The position numbers were made by a program, and so were the translations under genes. Positions 35,591 through 44,400 of a stretch of DNA of 64,000 nucleotides are shown here, one piece after another (positions within the stretch are counted from its first letter, which is position 1; the number at the start of each line of letters is the position of its first letter). The DNA comes from Rhizobium sp. WYJ-E13 (GTDB taxonomy: Bacteria; Pseudomonadota; Alphaproteobacteria; Rhizobiales; Rhizobiaceae). The DNA lies in assembly GCF_018987265.1 (NCBI RefSeq), contig NZ_CP076854.1, positions 992,001 through 1,056,000 on the forward strand, given 5' to 3'. The notes below the pieces were generated by a model. It saw nothing but the letters and a program-made list of their open reading frames with translations, was not told where the DNA came from and did no database searches.

Positions 35591-35794
35591 ATGCCGACTG
35601 GCAAAGTAAAGTTTTTCAACAACGACAAGGGTTTCGGCTTCATCACACCTGACGACGGTGGAGCTGACGTTTTCGTGCACGTGTCCGCATTGCAATACGG
35701 CGATGCACTGAAGGAAGGCCAGAACGTGTCCTTCGATATCGGCCAGGATCGGAAGACTGGCAAGTCGAAGGCCGAAAACGTCAGACCGCTCTAA
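35591..35794 (+). CDS. cspA: cold-shock protein, CspA family
   Basis: This 67-residue protein is a single OB-fold cold-shock domain that binds single-stranded RNA and DNA. The two RNA-binding motifs are KGFGFI (residues 13-18) and VFVHVSAL (residues 27-34). The C-terminus [10 protein letters not shown] is as in alphaproteobacterial CspA proteins. ATG 35591 is preceded by GAGGA seven to eight bases upstream and gives the standard length. A terminator follows at 35836-35863. The roughly 100-base leader may carry thermosensing structure, but I could not identify it. It has no functional link to the neighbouring catabolic genes. Confidence 0.95.
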   Translation: MPTGKVKFFNNDKGFGFITPDDGGADVFVHVSALQYGDALKEGQNVSFDIGQDRKTGKSKAENVRPL

Positions 35795-35835
35795 ACTGCG
35801 CGGAATCTCCTTTTCGACAATCAGAACTCATCGCA

Positions 35836-35863
35836 GGGCGCTCATCGACGCGCCCCGCTTTTT
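35836..35863 (+). terminator. rho-independent terminator of the cold-shock gene
   Basis: GGGCGC at 35836-35841 pairs with GCGCCC at 35850-35855, followed by CGC and five T bases at 35859-35863. It lies 42 bases after the cold-shock stop. Confidence 0.7.
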
Positions 35864-35908
35864 CAACCCATCCAACCAGGTTGCATGGACCGCCAGGAAG
35901 CAGCCCGG

Positions 35909-36202
35909 TTAGTGCTTGGTAACGCCTGTGGCAATCTTAGTTGACTTCGGCGGCGGAGCCGTCGTCGGAACGCTCTGGGCACCGCCTTTGGACTTGCTTG
36001 CGGCTTTTACCTTAGGAGCGACCTCCGCCTTACCAGCCTTCTTCGACCGGGGTTTCTTGACCGGCTGACCATTGGCTTCGGTGCTCGCGGCGATTTCTTG
36101 AAATGCCTGCAGCCAGTGCTTCATGTCCTCCCCGTGGGGCCGGCCCTCCTGCTCCCAGATCTCATAGGCGCGTTGTCTGAGACGGTCTTCGTTCACTGCC
36201 AT
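35909..36202 (-). CDS. DUF2934-type small basic protein
   Basis: This 97-residue protein begins with a motif typical of DUF2934, RQRAYEIWEQEGRPHGEDMKHW at about residues 9-30 (shortened here to its key residues: RAYEIWE, GRPHG, HW). The second half is a low-complexity lysine/alanine/proline tail (PRSKKAGKAE, PPPKSTK) that may bind nucleic acid or simply be disordered. The function of the family is unknown to me; such proteins are common in rhizobia. ATG 36202 has GGGAGGAACGG directly upstream. The gene is alone, convergent with the cold-shock gene. Confidence 0.85.
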   Translation of the reverse strand: MAVNEDRLRQRAYEIWEQEGRPHGEDMKHWLQAFQEIAASTEANGQPVKKPRSKKAGKAEVAPKVKAASKSKGGAQSVPTTAPPPKSTKIATGVTKH

Positions 36203-36516
36203 CCGTTCCTCCCTGAGCTAGACCTTAAGACCACTCACATGGTGCGGCTCATATCAGAGGCAAGTGCCACCGCGCATTTCCGGCAGCGAATAGTTGGCAG
36301 CGCGGTCATGCCTTCGTTCTCCGGCTCGCTGACCGCGCCGGCGATCAGTTGGTGATGGCTACTCTCCGGGCCGGCGTCGCAATTTGCAGATTGCGAATGC
36401 CGTTGTTCACCATCTCTTGAGAAGTCAAAGCCGATTGGCGCGCCGTTGGATGATCTAGCAAGCAATTTCAGATAATAGCAGAGGCATCGGTAGCTGAATC
36501 GCCTCGGAGTAACGTC
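36203..36516. other. intergenic region without a supported gene
   Basis: These 314 bases separate two small divergent genes. An open frame on the minus strand (36235-36465, 76 codons) includes a short CRKC segment but has no clear ribosome-binding site or family match. I see no strong repeat or terminator; promoters for both neighbours should lie here. Confidence 0.5.
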
Positions 36517-36834
36517 GTGAAATCTCGATTGTCGTCCAAATTTTTGCTTTCAGCATCTGCGTTACTCATCAGTTCCACGCTGGCTTCAGCTCAGGGATGG
36601 CAAACCGACACGCAAGGTACGTCCAATTGGCATGTGTCACCGCCGATCGGGCAGTGCAACGTCAGTCGAGCCAGAAACAGAGCGATACGCGCGGGCATTT
36701 ACCGAAGCGAGATCGTCTATCGTGACGAGAATGTGCTGACCTTCAGGGGGCTGACGATTAACGGAGATCGCAAGGAGATCACCTTCGGAAACGAGCCAAG
36801 CTGCCCGGAACTGGAGTCGAGAGATATCCCATAG
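36517..36834 (+). CDS. small secreted protein, hypothetical
   Basis: I do not recognise this 105-residue protein. It starts with a clear Sec signal peptide: MKSRLSSKF, a hydrophobic core (LLSASALLISSTLA) and a likely cleavage after ASA near residue 25. The mature part is about 80 residues with two cysteines (GQCNVSR and PSCPE) that could form a disulfide, and beta-rich segments (YRSEIVYRDENVLTFRG). GTG 36517 is chosen for GGAG seven bases upstream. It stands alone between a DUF2934 gene and the guanidine operon and has no evident link to either. Confidence 0.7.
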   Translation: MKSRLSSKFLLSASALLISSTLASAQGWQTDTQGTSNWHVSPPIGQCNVSRARNRAIRAGIYRSEIVYRDENVLTFRGLTINGDRKEITFGNEPSCPELESRDIP

Positions 36835-36935
36835 ATCGCCAAACGAATGAATTATCTCCTAGCTCAATTTTTTCATAGCCGCCAACTTTCTAGGAATGTT
36901 AATTTTTACGCATATCGCTGACGCACCCAGCACAT

Positions 36936-36952
36936 TGCCTATTTTATAGGCA
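36936..36952. promoter_or_regulatory. 17-base inverted repeat upstream of the guanidine operon
   Basis: TGCCTAT at 36936-36942 and ATAGGCA at 36946-36952 form a perfect 7-base inverted repeat with a TTT centre. It is about 100 bases before the predicted sigma-54 transcription start and could bind an activator or repressor. Confidence 0.4.
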
Positions 36953-36970
36953 TTAGTATGCACTTTTTCG

Positions 36971-36984
36971 GCACTTGCCAGTGC
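36971..36984. promoter_or_regulatory. GCAC-N6-GTGC palindrome, possible NtrC-type enhancer site
   Basis: GCACTTGCCAGTGC is a near palindrome centred about 75 bases before the predicted start. It resembles the NtrC consensus (GCAC and GTGC arms) but its spacer is six rather than the usual seven bases, so the match is imperfect. Confidence 0.35.
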
Positions 36985-37026
36985 GCAACATACGTCAGCT
37001 CTATAAAATCAAATAGATACACCACC

Positions 37027-37042
37027 TGGCATGGTGTTTGCT
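37027..37042 (+). promoter_or_regulatory. sigma-54 (RpoN) -24/-12 promoter
   Basis: TGGCATGGTGTTTGCT at 37027-37042 matches the consensus TGGCACG-N4-TTGCW: GG at 37028-37029 and GC at 37040-37041 with exactly ten bases between. The predicted transcription start, about 12 bases after the -12 element, is near 37052, directly before the riboswitch. This would place guanidine use under nitrogen control. Confidence 0.72.
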
Positions 37043-37058
37043 TTGAGAAAGGCAGAGT

Positions 37059-37165
37059 TGGTGGCTAGGGTTCCGGCGCTCTTAGAGAGCGCGGCTGGTC
37101 CGAGAGCCACCACCGGCGGGGGAGAAATCCCGCCGGGTGCACGGCGGGACAAAAGCCCGGGAGAC
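37059..37165 (+). ncRNA. guanidine-I riboswitch (ykkC class)
   Basis: The leader holds the conserved ykkC blocks in order: GCTAGGGTTCCGG near 37064-37076, GGTCCGAGAGCCACC near 37097-37111, a hairpin at 37111-37139 and GGCGGGACAAAAGCCCGGG ending near 37162. GGTGGC (37060-37065) pairs with GCCACC (37106-37111). This class binds free guanidinium and normally turns expression on by preventing a terminator. The downstream operon encodes guanidine import and degradation, which fits exactly. Boundaries are approximate by a few bases. Confidence 0.93.
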
Positions 37166-37175
37166 CTCGTAAGCC

Positions 37176-37214
37176 AAGGGATTGGCGGCACGATGGTCAT
37201 TGCCGATCCCTTTT
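37176..37214 (+). terminator. riboswitch-controlled terminator hairpin
   Basis: AAGGGATTGGC at 37176-37186 pairs with GCCGATCCCTT at 37202-37212 (eleven pairs, one G-U) and is followed by the rest of a four-base T-run ending at 37214. It lies between the aptamer and the first start codon at 37240. Ligand binding should disfavour it. Confidence 0.7.
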
Positions 37215-37239
37215 GAAGAAAAGCAAAAGGGGAATTTCA

Positions 37240-38313
37240 ATGCAGACTTTTTCGAAAATCCTTTCCGTAACCGCGCTCTCTGTGTCGCTGGCGCTCGGGT
37301 TCGGCTCCATCGCCGAGGCCGAGCAGAAGACCGAATTCAAGGTCGCATGGTCGATCTATGTCGGCTGGATGCCCTGGGGCTATGCAGCTGACCACGGCAT
37401 CGTCAAGAAATGGGCCGACAAATACGGCATCAAGATCGATGTCACGCAGTTCAACGATTATGTGGAGTCAATGAACCAGTACACGGCCGGCGCCTTCGAT
37501 GCCGTGACCCTGACAAATATGGACGGCCTGTCGATCCCCGCCGCCGGCGGCGTCGATACGACAGCGGTCATTGTCGGCGACTTCTCGAACGGCAATGATG
37601 CCGTCATTCTGAAAGACAAGGCGAACCTCACCGATATCAAGGGCCAAAACGTCAACCTCGTCGAATTCTCCGTCTCGCACTACCTGCTGGCCCGTGCGCT
37701 CGAAAGCATCAAACTGACGGAGCGGGACGTGAAGGTGGTCAATACCTCAGACGCCGACATGGTCGCCGCCTACAAGACGCCCGATGTCACCGCCGTCGTC
37801 ACCTGGAACCCGCTGGTCTCCTCCATCCTTGAAGATCCCACCGCCAAGAAGGTTTTCGACAGCTCGCAGGTGCCGGGCGAGATCATCGACCTGATGGTCG
37901 CCAATACCGGCGTACTGAAAGACAATCCGAATTTCGGCAAGGCGCTTGCCGGCATCTGGTATGAGACGGCCGCTCTGCTGAGGGCCGACACCGCTGAGGG
38001 CAAGGCAGCCCGCGAGGCCATGGGTTCGGCATCCGGCACCGATCTTGCCGGCTACGAAGCCCAGCTCGCCGCCACCAAGCTCTTCGACAAGCCGGCTGAT
38101 GCAGTTGCATTCACCGCCTCGCCGAGCCTGCCGAAGACCATGGACCTCGTCCGCGCCTTCCTCTTCGAAAAGGGTCTGCTCGGCAACGGCGCCCCGTCTG
38201 CCGATGTCATCGGCATTGAAATGCCCGACGGCAAGGTGCTGGGTGACACGGGCAACGTGAAGCTGCGTTTCACCGAAACCTACATGAAGGCCGCAGCCGA
38301 CGGTTCGCTCTGA
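37240..38313 (+). CDS. guanidine-operon ABC substrate-binding protein (NitT/TauT type)
   Basis: This 357-residue periplasmic protein has a Sec signal (MQTFSKILSVTALSVSLALGFGSIAEAE) and the nitrate/taurine-type binding fold: FKVAWSIYVGWMPWGYA, FNDYVESMNQYTAGAFDAVTL, DTTAVIVGDFSNGNDAVI and TWNPLVSSIL. The ligand is inferred to be guanidine (or a guanidinium compound), because the gene is the first one behind the guanidine-I riboswitch and shares the operon with the degradation enzymes. ATG 37240 has AAAGGGGAA upstream. A 61-base gap with a stem-loop separates it from the permease gene. Confidence 0.88.
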   Translation: MQTFSKILSVTALSVSLALGFGSIAEAEQKTEFKVAWSIYVGWMPWGYAADHGIVKKWADKYGIKIDVTQFNDYVESMNQYTAGAFDAVTLTNMDGLSIPAAGGVDTTAVIVGDFSNGNDAVILKDKANLTDIKGQNVNLVEFSVSHYLLARALESIKLTERDVKVVNTSDADMVAAYKTPDVTAVVTWNPLVSSILEDPTAKKVFDSSQVPGEIIDLMVANTGVLKDNPNFGKALAGIWYETAALLRADTAEGKAAREAMGSASGTDLAGYEAQLAATKLFDKPADAVAFTASPSLPKTMDLVRAFLFEKGLLGNGAPSADVIGIEMPDGKVLGDTGNVKLRFTETYMKAAADGSL

Positions 38314-38321
38314 TTGCAGCA

Positions 38322-38346
38322 GGCGGCGCGGCCCACACGCGCCGTC
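38322..38346 (+). promoter_or_regulatory. GC-rich stem-loop between binding-protein and permease genes
   Basis: GGCGGCGCG at 38322-38330 can pair with CGCGCCGTC at 38338-38346 through at least seven consecutive pairs around a seven-base loop. It is the counterpart of the hairpins in the other importer operons and is not followed by a clear T-run. Confidence 0.5.
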
Positions 38347-38374
38347 CCTTTCCTTCACCAGCGGAGCATTTCCC

Positions 38375-39193
38375 ATGCGTTGGATCAACACGAGGCCGAG
38401 CCGGGGCGCACAGTTTGCCTTGATGACGTTGCCATTCGTGCTGCTCGTCGTCGCCTATGCGTTCGGTTCGGCCGCGCGACTGGCGGATAACGCCAATGAC
38501 AAGCTTCTGCCAAGCCTTGCTGGCTTTGCCGATGCGATCAACCGCCTGGCCTTCGTTGCCGACCAGCGCACAGGCGAATATCTGCTCTGGTCGGATACGG
38601 GAGCAAGCCTGATCCGGCTGCTCTCCGGCCTCGGGATCTCCACCGCAATTGCGCTCGTCGTCGGCATGCTGATCGGCATGCTGCCTTATCTGAGAGCGCT
38701 GCTTTCCCCTTTCGTTGCCGTCATCTCCATGGTGCCGCCGCTGGCACTCCTGCCTATCCTCTTCATCGTCATGGGGCTCGGCGAAACCTCGAAGATTGCC
38801 CTCATCGTGATCGGCGTCGCGCCGACGATGATCCGCGACCTGGCACTGAAGGCGCTGGAGCTGCCCCGCGAACAGATCGTCAAGGCCGAGACGCTCGGCG
38901 GCTCCTCATGGCAGATCGGCCTGCGTGTCGTGCTGCCGCAGATTCTGCCGCGGCTGATAACCTGCCTCAGATTGCAGCTCGGCCCGGCATGGCTGTTTCT
39001 GATCGCGGCGGAGGCGATCTCCTCGGATTCCGGCCTCGGTTACCGCATCTTCCTCGTCCGCCGCTATCTCTCGATGGATATCATCTTTCCCTATGTGGTC
39101 TGGATCACCCTGCTTGCCGTCGTGATGAATTATCTACTCGACCGCCTGCGCATCGCCGTCTTCCCCTGGTCGGAACTGGAGAGGCAGGCATGA
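38375..39193 (+). CDS. guanidine-operon ABC permease (SsuC/TauC type)
   Basis: This 272-residue inner-membrane protein has about six helices and the family coupling loop EQIVKAETLGGSSWQIGLRVVLPQILP, with SMVPPLALLPILFIVMGLGETSKI before it and LQLGPAWLFLIAAEAISSDSGLGYRI after it. It would form the homodimeric channel of the NitT/TauT-type importer. ATG 38375 has GCGGAG upstream. Its TGA overlaps the ATG of the ATPase gene (ATGA), so the two are translated together. Confidence 0.9.
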   Translation: MRWINTRPSRGAQFALMTLPFVLLVVAYAFGSAARLADNANDKLLPSLAGFADAINRLAFVADQRTGEYLLWSDTGASLIRLLSGLGISTAIALVVGMLIGMLPYLRALLSPFVAVISMVPPLALLPILFIVMGLGETSKIALIVIGVAPTMIRDLALKALELPREQIVKAETLGGSSWQIGLRVVLPQILPRLITCLRLQLGPAWLFLIAAEAISSDSGLGYRIFLVRRYLSMDIIFPYVVWITLLAVVMNYLLDRLRIAVFPWSELERQA

Positions 39194-40014
39194 GCGAGCT
39201 GAAGATCGAAAAGGTCTGGAAGGAATATGGAGACCAGATCGTGCTCGAGGACGTGTCGCTGACCGTCGCCTCGCGGGCCTTCGTCGCTCTGGTCGGCCCT
39301 TCCGGCTGCGGCAAGTCCACATTTCTGCGCATGCTGCTTGGTCAGGAACGGCCGACGAAGGGCAAGATCCTGCTCGACGGTGAGCCGCTGCCACCGGAAC
39401 CTGGGCCAGATCGTGGAGTCGTCTTCCAGCGCTATTCCGTCTTCCCGCACCTGACCGTGCTCGGCAATGTGCTGCTCGGCAAGGAATTGACCGCCGCACG
39501 CTACAGGGCGAGGCTCTTCGGTGCAGCCCGCCGCAACGCGTTGGAAGACGCGCGCCGGCTGATTGCCGAGGTCGGTCTCGCCGGTTCCGAAGGCAAATAT
39601 CCGGCCCAGCTTTCCGGAGGCATGCAGCAGCGCCTTGCGCTGGCCCAGGCGCTGATCATGAAGCCGAAGGTGCTGCTGCTCGACGAGCCTTTCGGCGCGC
39701 TCGATCCCGGCATCCGCGCCGAGATCCACATGTTGATGAAACGGCTCTGGCACGAGACGCAGATGACCGTCGTCATCGTCACGCACGACATGCGCGAAGC
39801 CTTCACCCTTGCGAGCCGAGTCGTCGCCTTCGAACGCCGCCGCGACCGGCCGGAGGAGAAGGAGCGTTACGGCGCCACCATCACCAAGGACATTTCCATC
39901 TGGCCACCGCGCCTTGCCGGCCAGTCATCGATTTTCAGCCCCGACCGGGACGGCCCGGTCGCTTCCCTGGGGCACGGCCGGGACGACCTGGCACCGTCAG
40001 GAGAGATGCTATGA
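39190..40014 (+). CDS. guanidine-operon ABC ATPase (SsuB/TauB type)
   Basis: This 274-residue cytoplasmic ATPase has Walker A GPSGCGKST near residue 40, the Q-loop VVFQRYSVFPHLTV, the signature LSGGMQQRLALAQAL, Walker B VLLLDEPFGALD and the H-loop VIVTHDM. It would power the guanidine importer. After the NBD there is a tail of about 40 residues rich in charged residues, as in homologues tied to urea-amidolyase operons. ATG 39190 overlaps the permease stop, and its own TGA overlaps the next ATG, continuing the coupled chain. Confidence 0.92.
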   Translation: MSELKIEKVWKEYGDQIVLEDVSLTVASRAFVALVGPSGCGKSTFLRMLLGQERPTKGKILLDGEPLPPEPGPDRGVVFQRYSVFPHLTVLGNVLLGKELTAARYRARLFGAARRNALEDARRLIAEVGLAGSEGKYPAQLSGGMQQRLALAQALIMKPKVLLLDEPFGALDPGIRAEIHMLMKRLWHETQMTVVIVTHDMREAFTLASRVVAFERRRDRPEEKERYGATITKDISIWPPRLAGQSSIFSPDRDGPVASLGHGRDDLAPSGEML

Positions 40015-40832
40015 TGCATATGAGACGTTCGCCCGAAGAGATCGCCGCCAACCGCGCGCGCTACGATGAACATCAGAAGAAGGGGCTGGAATTTGCCCCC
40101 AAGGCACTGCCCGGCCCAAGCCCGCTGCCGGCGCCGGCCATCGATGCCGCCGCCATCGTTCATCAGGAGACCATTCCGGGCGGTTGGTACTGGTCCACGA
40201 AGCTCCTACGCGGTGAAGCAATCCGCATCGATCAGGCAGAGGGCAATTCCACGGTAGCGCTCGTCGCCTGGAACGCGGCCGATACCAGCGAGCGCATTAA
40301 TCTGGTCGATACCGCCAAGGTCCAGTGGACGACGGCGCTCGGCAAGGGGCGTGTGATCTTCTCCGACATGGGCCGCGTCATGTTCTCGATGATCGAGGAC
40401 AGTTCCGGTGCCCATGACTGCCTGATGGGTGGCTCGACGGCCGTCTCGAATGCAGACAAATATCCCGGCGAGAAGACGCGCAATACTCGTGACAACCTCG
40501 TCCTCGTCGCCGGCAAGCTCGGCCTTGACCGCCGCGACATACCCGGCATCCTCAATCTCTTCGCACCCGTTCGCCTTACCGAGGACGGTGGCTTCGGCTG
40601 GCAGAAGAAGCTCTCCAACAGCGGTGACTATGTGGAGCTGCGAGCAGAAATGGACATGCTGGTCGGCTTTTCCAATTGCCCGCATCCGCTTGATCCCGAA
40701 CCGGCCTATCAGCCGAAGCCGGTCGTCGTTACGCGCTACAAGGCCGCGGTTCCGGCCACGGATGATCTTTGCCGGACGGCAACCGCTGAAGCCGTGCGCG
40801 GCTTCGAAAACAACGCCTTGATGCAGGCCTGA
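40011..40832 (+). CDS. DUF1989 protein UAAP1 (subunit of carboxyguanidine deiminase)
   Basis: This 273-residue protein belongs to the urea-amidolyase-associated DUF1989 group: WSTKLLRGEAIRIDQAEGNSTV, GRVIFSDMGRVMFSMIEDS, the cysteine motif HDCLMGG, TRDNLVLVAGKLGL and GFSNCPHPLDP. Published work on guanidine degradation identified the two DUF1989 proteins as the CgdA/CgdB complex, which converts carboxyguanidine to allophanate with release of ammonia. I do not assign which subunit is A or B. ATG 40011 overlaps the ATPase stop; GGAG lies upstream. The next DUF1989 gene starts 11 bases after its stop. Confidence 0.9.
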   Translation: MMHMRRSPEEIAANRARYDEHQKKGLEFAPKALPGPSPLPAPAIDAAAIVHQETIPGGWYWSTKLLRGEAIRIDQAEGNSTVALVAWNAADTSERINLVDTAKVQWTTALGKGRVIFSDMGRVMFSMIEDSSGAHDCLMGGSTAVSNADKYPGEKTRNTRDNLVLVAGKLGLDRRDIPGILNLFAPVRLTEDGGFGWQKKLSNSGDYVELRAEMDMLVGFSNCPHPLDPEPAYQPKPVVVTRYKAAVPATDDLCRTATAEAVRGFENNALMQA

Positions 40833-40842
40833 GGAGAAGACG

Positions 40843-41493
40843 ATGTCCGATTTCATCCAGACCTCCCCAGCCCGCGCCATAGAAAATGCCGCGCAGGATC
40901 ACTTCATTCCAGCAGAAGCCCCATGGTCCGGCATCGTGCGCAAGGGCCAGACGATCCGCATCGAGGACAGTTACGGCCAACAGGCTATCGACACGCTCTT
41001 CTATCGTGCCGGTGATTTTTCCGAGCGCTATTCCAACCAGGATACGATGCGCATGCAAGGTGCCGCCTATGTCGGCATCGGCACGAAGATCATGTCGAAC
41101 GAAGGCAATGTCATGCTCACCATGACGGCAGACAGCTGCGGCCGTCATGACACGTCGGCCGGCGCCTGCTCCTGCGAGAGCAATACGGTGCGCTTCGGCC
41201 ATGGCACGAAATACCTGCACGCCTGCCGCGACAACTTCGTCCTCGAAGTTTCGAAACACGGCATGGGCAAGCGCGACATCGTCCCGAACATCAATTTCTT
41301 CATGAACGTGCCGATCAAGCCGAATGGCGAGATGACGATCGTCGACGGCATCTCCGCGCCGGGCGATTATGTCGAACTCGTCGCCGAGATGGACGTGCTC
41401 TGTGTCATCTCCAACTGCCCGCAAATCAACAACCCGTGCAACGGCTTCGATCCGACGCCGATCCGCGTGCTGATCTGGGATGGCGAGGACTGA
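40843..41493 (+). CDS. DUF1989 protein UAAP2 (subunit of carboxyguanidine deiminase)
   Basis: This 216-residue DUF1989 protein is the partner of the previous gene. It has WSGIVRKGQTIRIEDSYGQQAID, the cysteine-rich block DSCGRHDTSAGACSCESN near residue 100, ACRDNFVLEVSKHGM and MDVLCVISNCPQINNP. The cysteines and histidine look suited to binding zinc. Together the two proteins would deiminate carboxyguanidine to allophanate. The start ATG 40843 has GAGGAG just upstream, and its stop is two bases before the carboxylase ATG. Confidence 0.9.
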   Translation: MSDFIQTSPARAIENAAQDHFIPAEAPWSGIVRKGQTIRIEDSYGQQAIDTLFYRAGDFSERYSNQDTMRMQGAAYVGIGTKIMSNEGNVMLTMTADSCGRHDTSAGACSCESNTVRFGHGTKYLHACRDNFVLEVSKHGMGKRDIVPNINFFMNVPIKPNGEMTIVDGISAPGDYVELVAEMDVLCVISNCPQINNPCNGFDPTPIRVLIWDGED

Positions 41494-41495
41494 GG

Positions 41496-44400
41496 ATGTT
41501 CAAGAAAGTCCTGATCGCAAACCGGGGCGAAATCGCCATCCGGGTCATCAAGACCCTGAGGCGCATGGGAATTGCTTCCGTCGCCGTCTATTCCGATGCC
41601 GACCGTTTCGCAAAGCCTGCCGTGATGGCCGATGAAGCTGTTCGCCTCGGCCCGGCGCCGGCCAGCGAAAGCTATCTCAACGTCGATGCCGTGATTGCCG
41701 CCTGCAAGGCGACCGGTGCCGAGGCGGTGCATCCCGGCTATGGCTTCCTGTCGGAAAATATCGGCTTTGCCGAGCGTCTGGCCGCTGAAGGCATCGCCTT
41801 CATCGGCCCGCGACCCGAGCATCTCTCAGCCTTCGGACTCAAGCACACGGCCCGCGAACTCGCCAAGGCGAGCGGTGTGCCGCTCCTGCCCGGTACCGGC
41901 TTGCTATCGAGCACCGACGAAGCACTCTCTGCTGCAGAAGCGATCGGCTATCCTGTCATGCTGAAAAGCACGGCAGGCGGCGGCGGCATCGGCATGCAGC
42001 TCTGTGGTGATCCGGAAAGCCTCAAGGCCTCGTTCGAAAGCGTGCAGCGAACCGCGCGGGCGAGCTTCGGTGATGCGCGTGTCTATATCGAACGTTTTGT
42101 AGCCGAAGCCCGCCATGTTGAAGTGCAGATCTTCGGCGACGGGAAAGGCACGGTCATCGCGCTCGGCGAGCGCGACTGCTCGCTGCAGCGGCGGAATCAA
42201 AAGGTGGTCGAGGAGACCCCTGCCCCCGGTCTTTCCGCAGCAATCCGCGCTCGCCTGCACAAGGCAGCCGTCGATCTCGGTTCGTCGGTCTCCTACGAAT
42301 CCGCCGGCACCGTCGAATTCATTTACGACCCCGTGCGTGAGGAGTTCTTTTTCCTTGAGGTCAACACTCGCCTGCAGGTCGAGCATCCGGTAACGGAAGC
42401 CGTCTTCGGCATAGATCTCGTTGAATGGATGATCCGCCAAGCGGCGGGCGAAGACGTACTCTCCGGCACAGAGACCCTGCAGCCGAAGGGTGCAGCGATC
42501 GAGGTGCGCGTCTATGCGGAGATGCCGCATGCAGATTTCCGCCCAAGCGCCGGGCTGCTGACGGAGGTGTCATTCCCTGATGATGCACGTATCGACGGTT
42601 GGGTCGAGACGGGCACGGAGGTGACGCCTTTCTACGATCCAATGCTCGCCAAGATCATCGTCTCTGCTCAGGATCGCCCAGCAGCGATCGAGAAGCTGAA
42701 GGCCGCGCTTTCGAGCACATCGATATCGGGCATCGAGACCAACCTGGATTACCTTCGCGCCATCGCCGGTTCGGATCTACTCGCCAGCGGCAAGGTGGCA
42801 ACAACGGCGTTGCGTGACTTTTCCTTCGTACCCGAGGTCATCGAGGTGCTTACGCCGGGCGCGCAGTCGAGTATCCAGGAACTGCCGGGTCGCCTCGGCC
42901 TGTGGCATGTCGGCGTGCCGCCGAGCGGTCCGATGGACGAGCGCTCGTTCCGCCATGCCAACCGCCTCGTCGGCAACGGTGATATGGTTGCGGCGCTGGA
43001 ACTGACGGTTTCCGGTCCGGTGCTGAAATTCCATACCGATACGGTGGTGGCGCTCGCCGGTGCCAGAATGGCAATAAGCGTTGATGGCGCGAAATTGCCG
43101 CATGGCGAAGCCGTGATTATCCGCGCCGGCCAGATCCTCTCAATCGGCAGCATCGATGGGCCGGGGCAGCGGGCCTATCTGGCTGTGGCAGGCGGTTTTG
43201 CCGCTCCCGCCGTGCTCGGTTCACGCGCCACCTTCGGCCTCGGCCAGTTCGGGGGCAACGCTACAGGTACGCTGAAGACTGGCCATGTACTGCATCTTGC
43301 CAGAGAGGTTGCTGTCGGGCCGCCGAAACCGGCGACGGAGCCGGCAGAATTGACCCGTGAATGGGATGTCGGCGTTGTCTATGGCCCGCATGGTGCCCCC
43401 GATTTCTTTGAGGACGGCGATATCGAGACGCTGTTTTCGACGAGCTACGAGGTGCATTTCAACAGCGCCCGCACCGGCGTGCGCCTGATCGGCCCGGCGC
43501 CGAAATGGGCACGTAGCGACGGTGGAGAGGCAGGCCTTCATCCCTCAAATCTGCATGACAACGCCTATGCCATCGGCGCGATCGATTTTACCGGCGACAT
43601 GCCGATCATCCTGGGTCCGGACGGACCGAGCCTCGGTGGATTCGTCTGCCCTGCGGTGATCGCCCGCGACGAGCAGTGGAAGATGGGGCAGTTCAAACCG
43701 GGCGACCGCATCCGCTTCCATCCCGTTTCACGTTCTGAGGATCCGATTGCCGGCCCGGCGGTGCATCGGGCCAAGGAGGAGGCGGGCACACCGATCGTCG
43801 GCCACCGTGACGATGGACCCGTCTCCGTCGTCTACCGCCGGCAGGGTGACGACAACCTGCTGGTCGAGTATGGGCCGATGACGCTCGATATCGCTCTGCG
43901 GCTCAGGGTTCATCTCCTGATGCAGGCCGTATCGAAAGCGCGTCTGCCAGGGATTATCGATCTCACGCCAGGCATCCGCTCGCTGCAGATTCACTATGAC
44001 GGTACGAATTTGACCCGCAAGCGCCTGCTTGGCTTGCTCGCCGAGATCGAGGCGGGCCTGCCGGCAGCCCAGGACGTCAAAGTGCCGAGCCGCATCGTGC
44101 ATCTGCCGCTATCCTGGAACGATCCGGACGCGGAACTTGCCATGCGCAAGTATCAGGAGCTCGTGCGGCCGAACGCGCCATGGTGCCCGTCCAATATCGA
44201 GTTCATCCGCCGCATCAATGGTCTTGCGGATGAACAGGCGGTGCGCGATGTCGTCTTCGATGCCAGCTACCTGGTGCTCGGCCTCGGCGACGTCTATCTC
44301 GGCGCGCCGGTCGCCACTCCGATCGATCCGCGCCATCGGCTCGTAACGACCAAATATAATCCGGCCCGCACATGGACACCGGAAAATGCCGTCGGTATCG

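Noticed and set aside
36235..36465. 76-codon minus-strand frame with a CRKC segment
   Set aside because: There is no convincing ribosome-binding site, no second metal-binding pair and no recognisable family.
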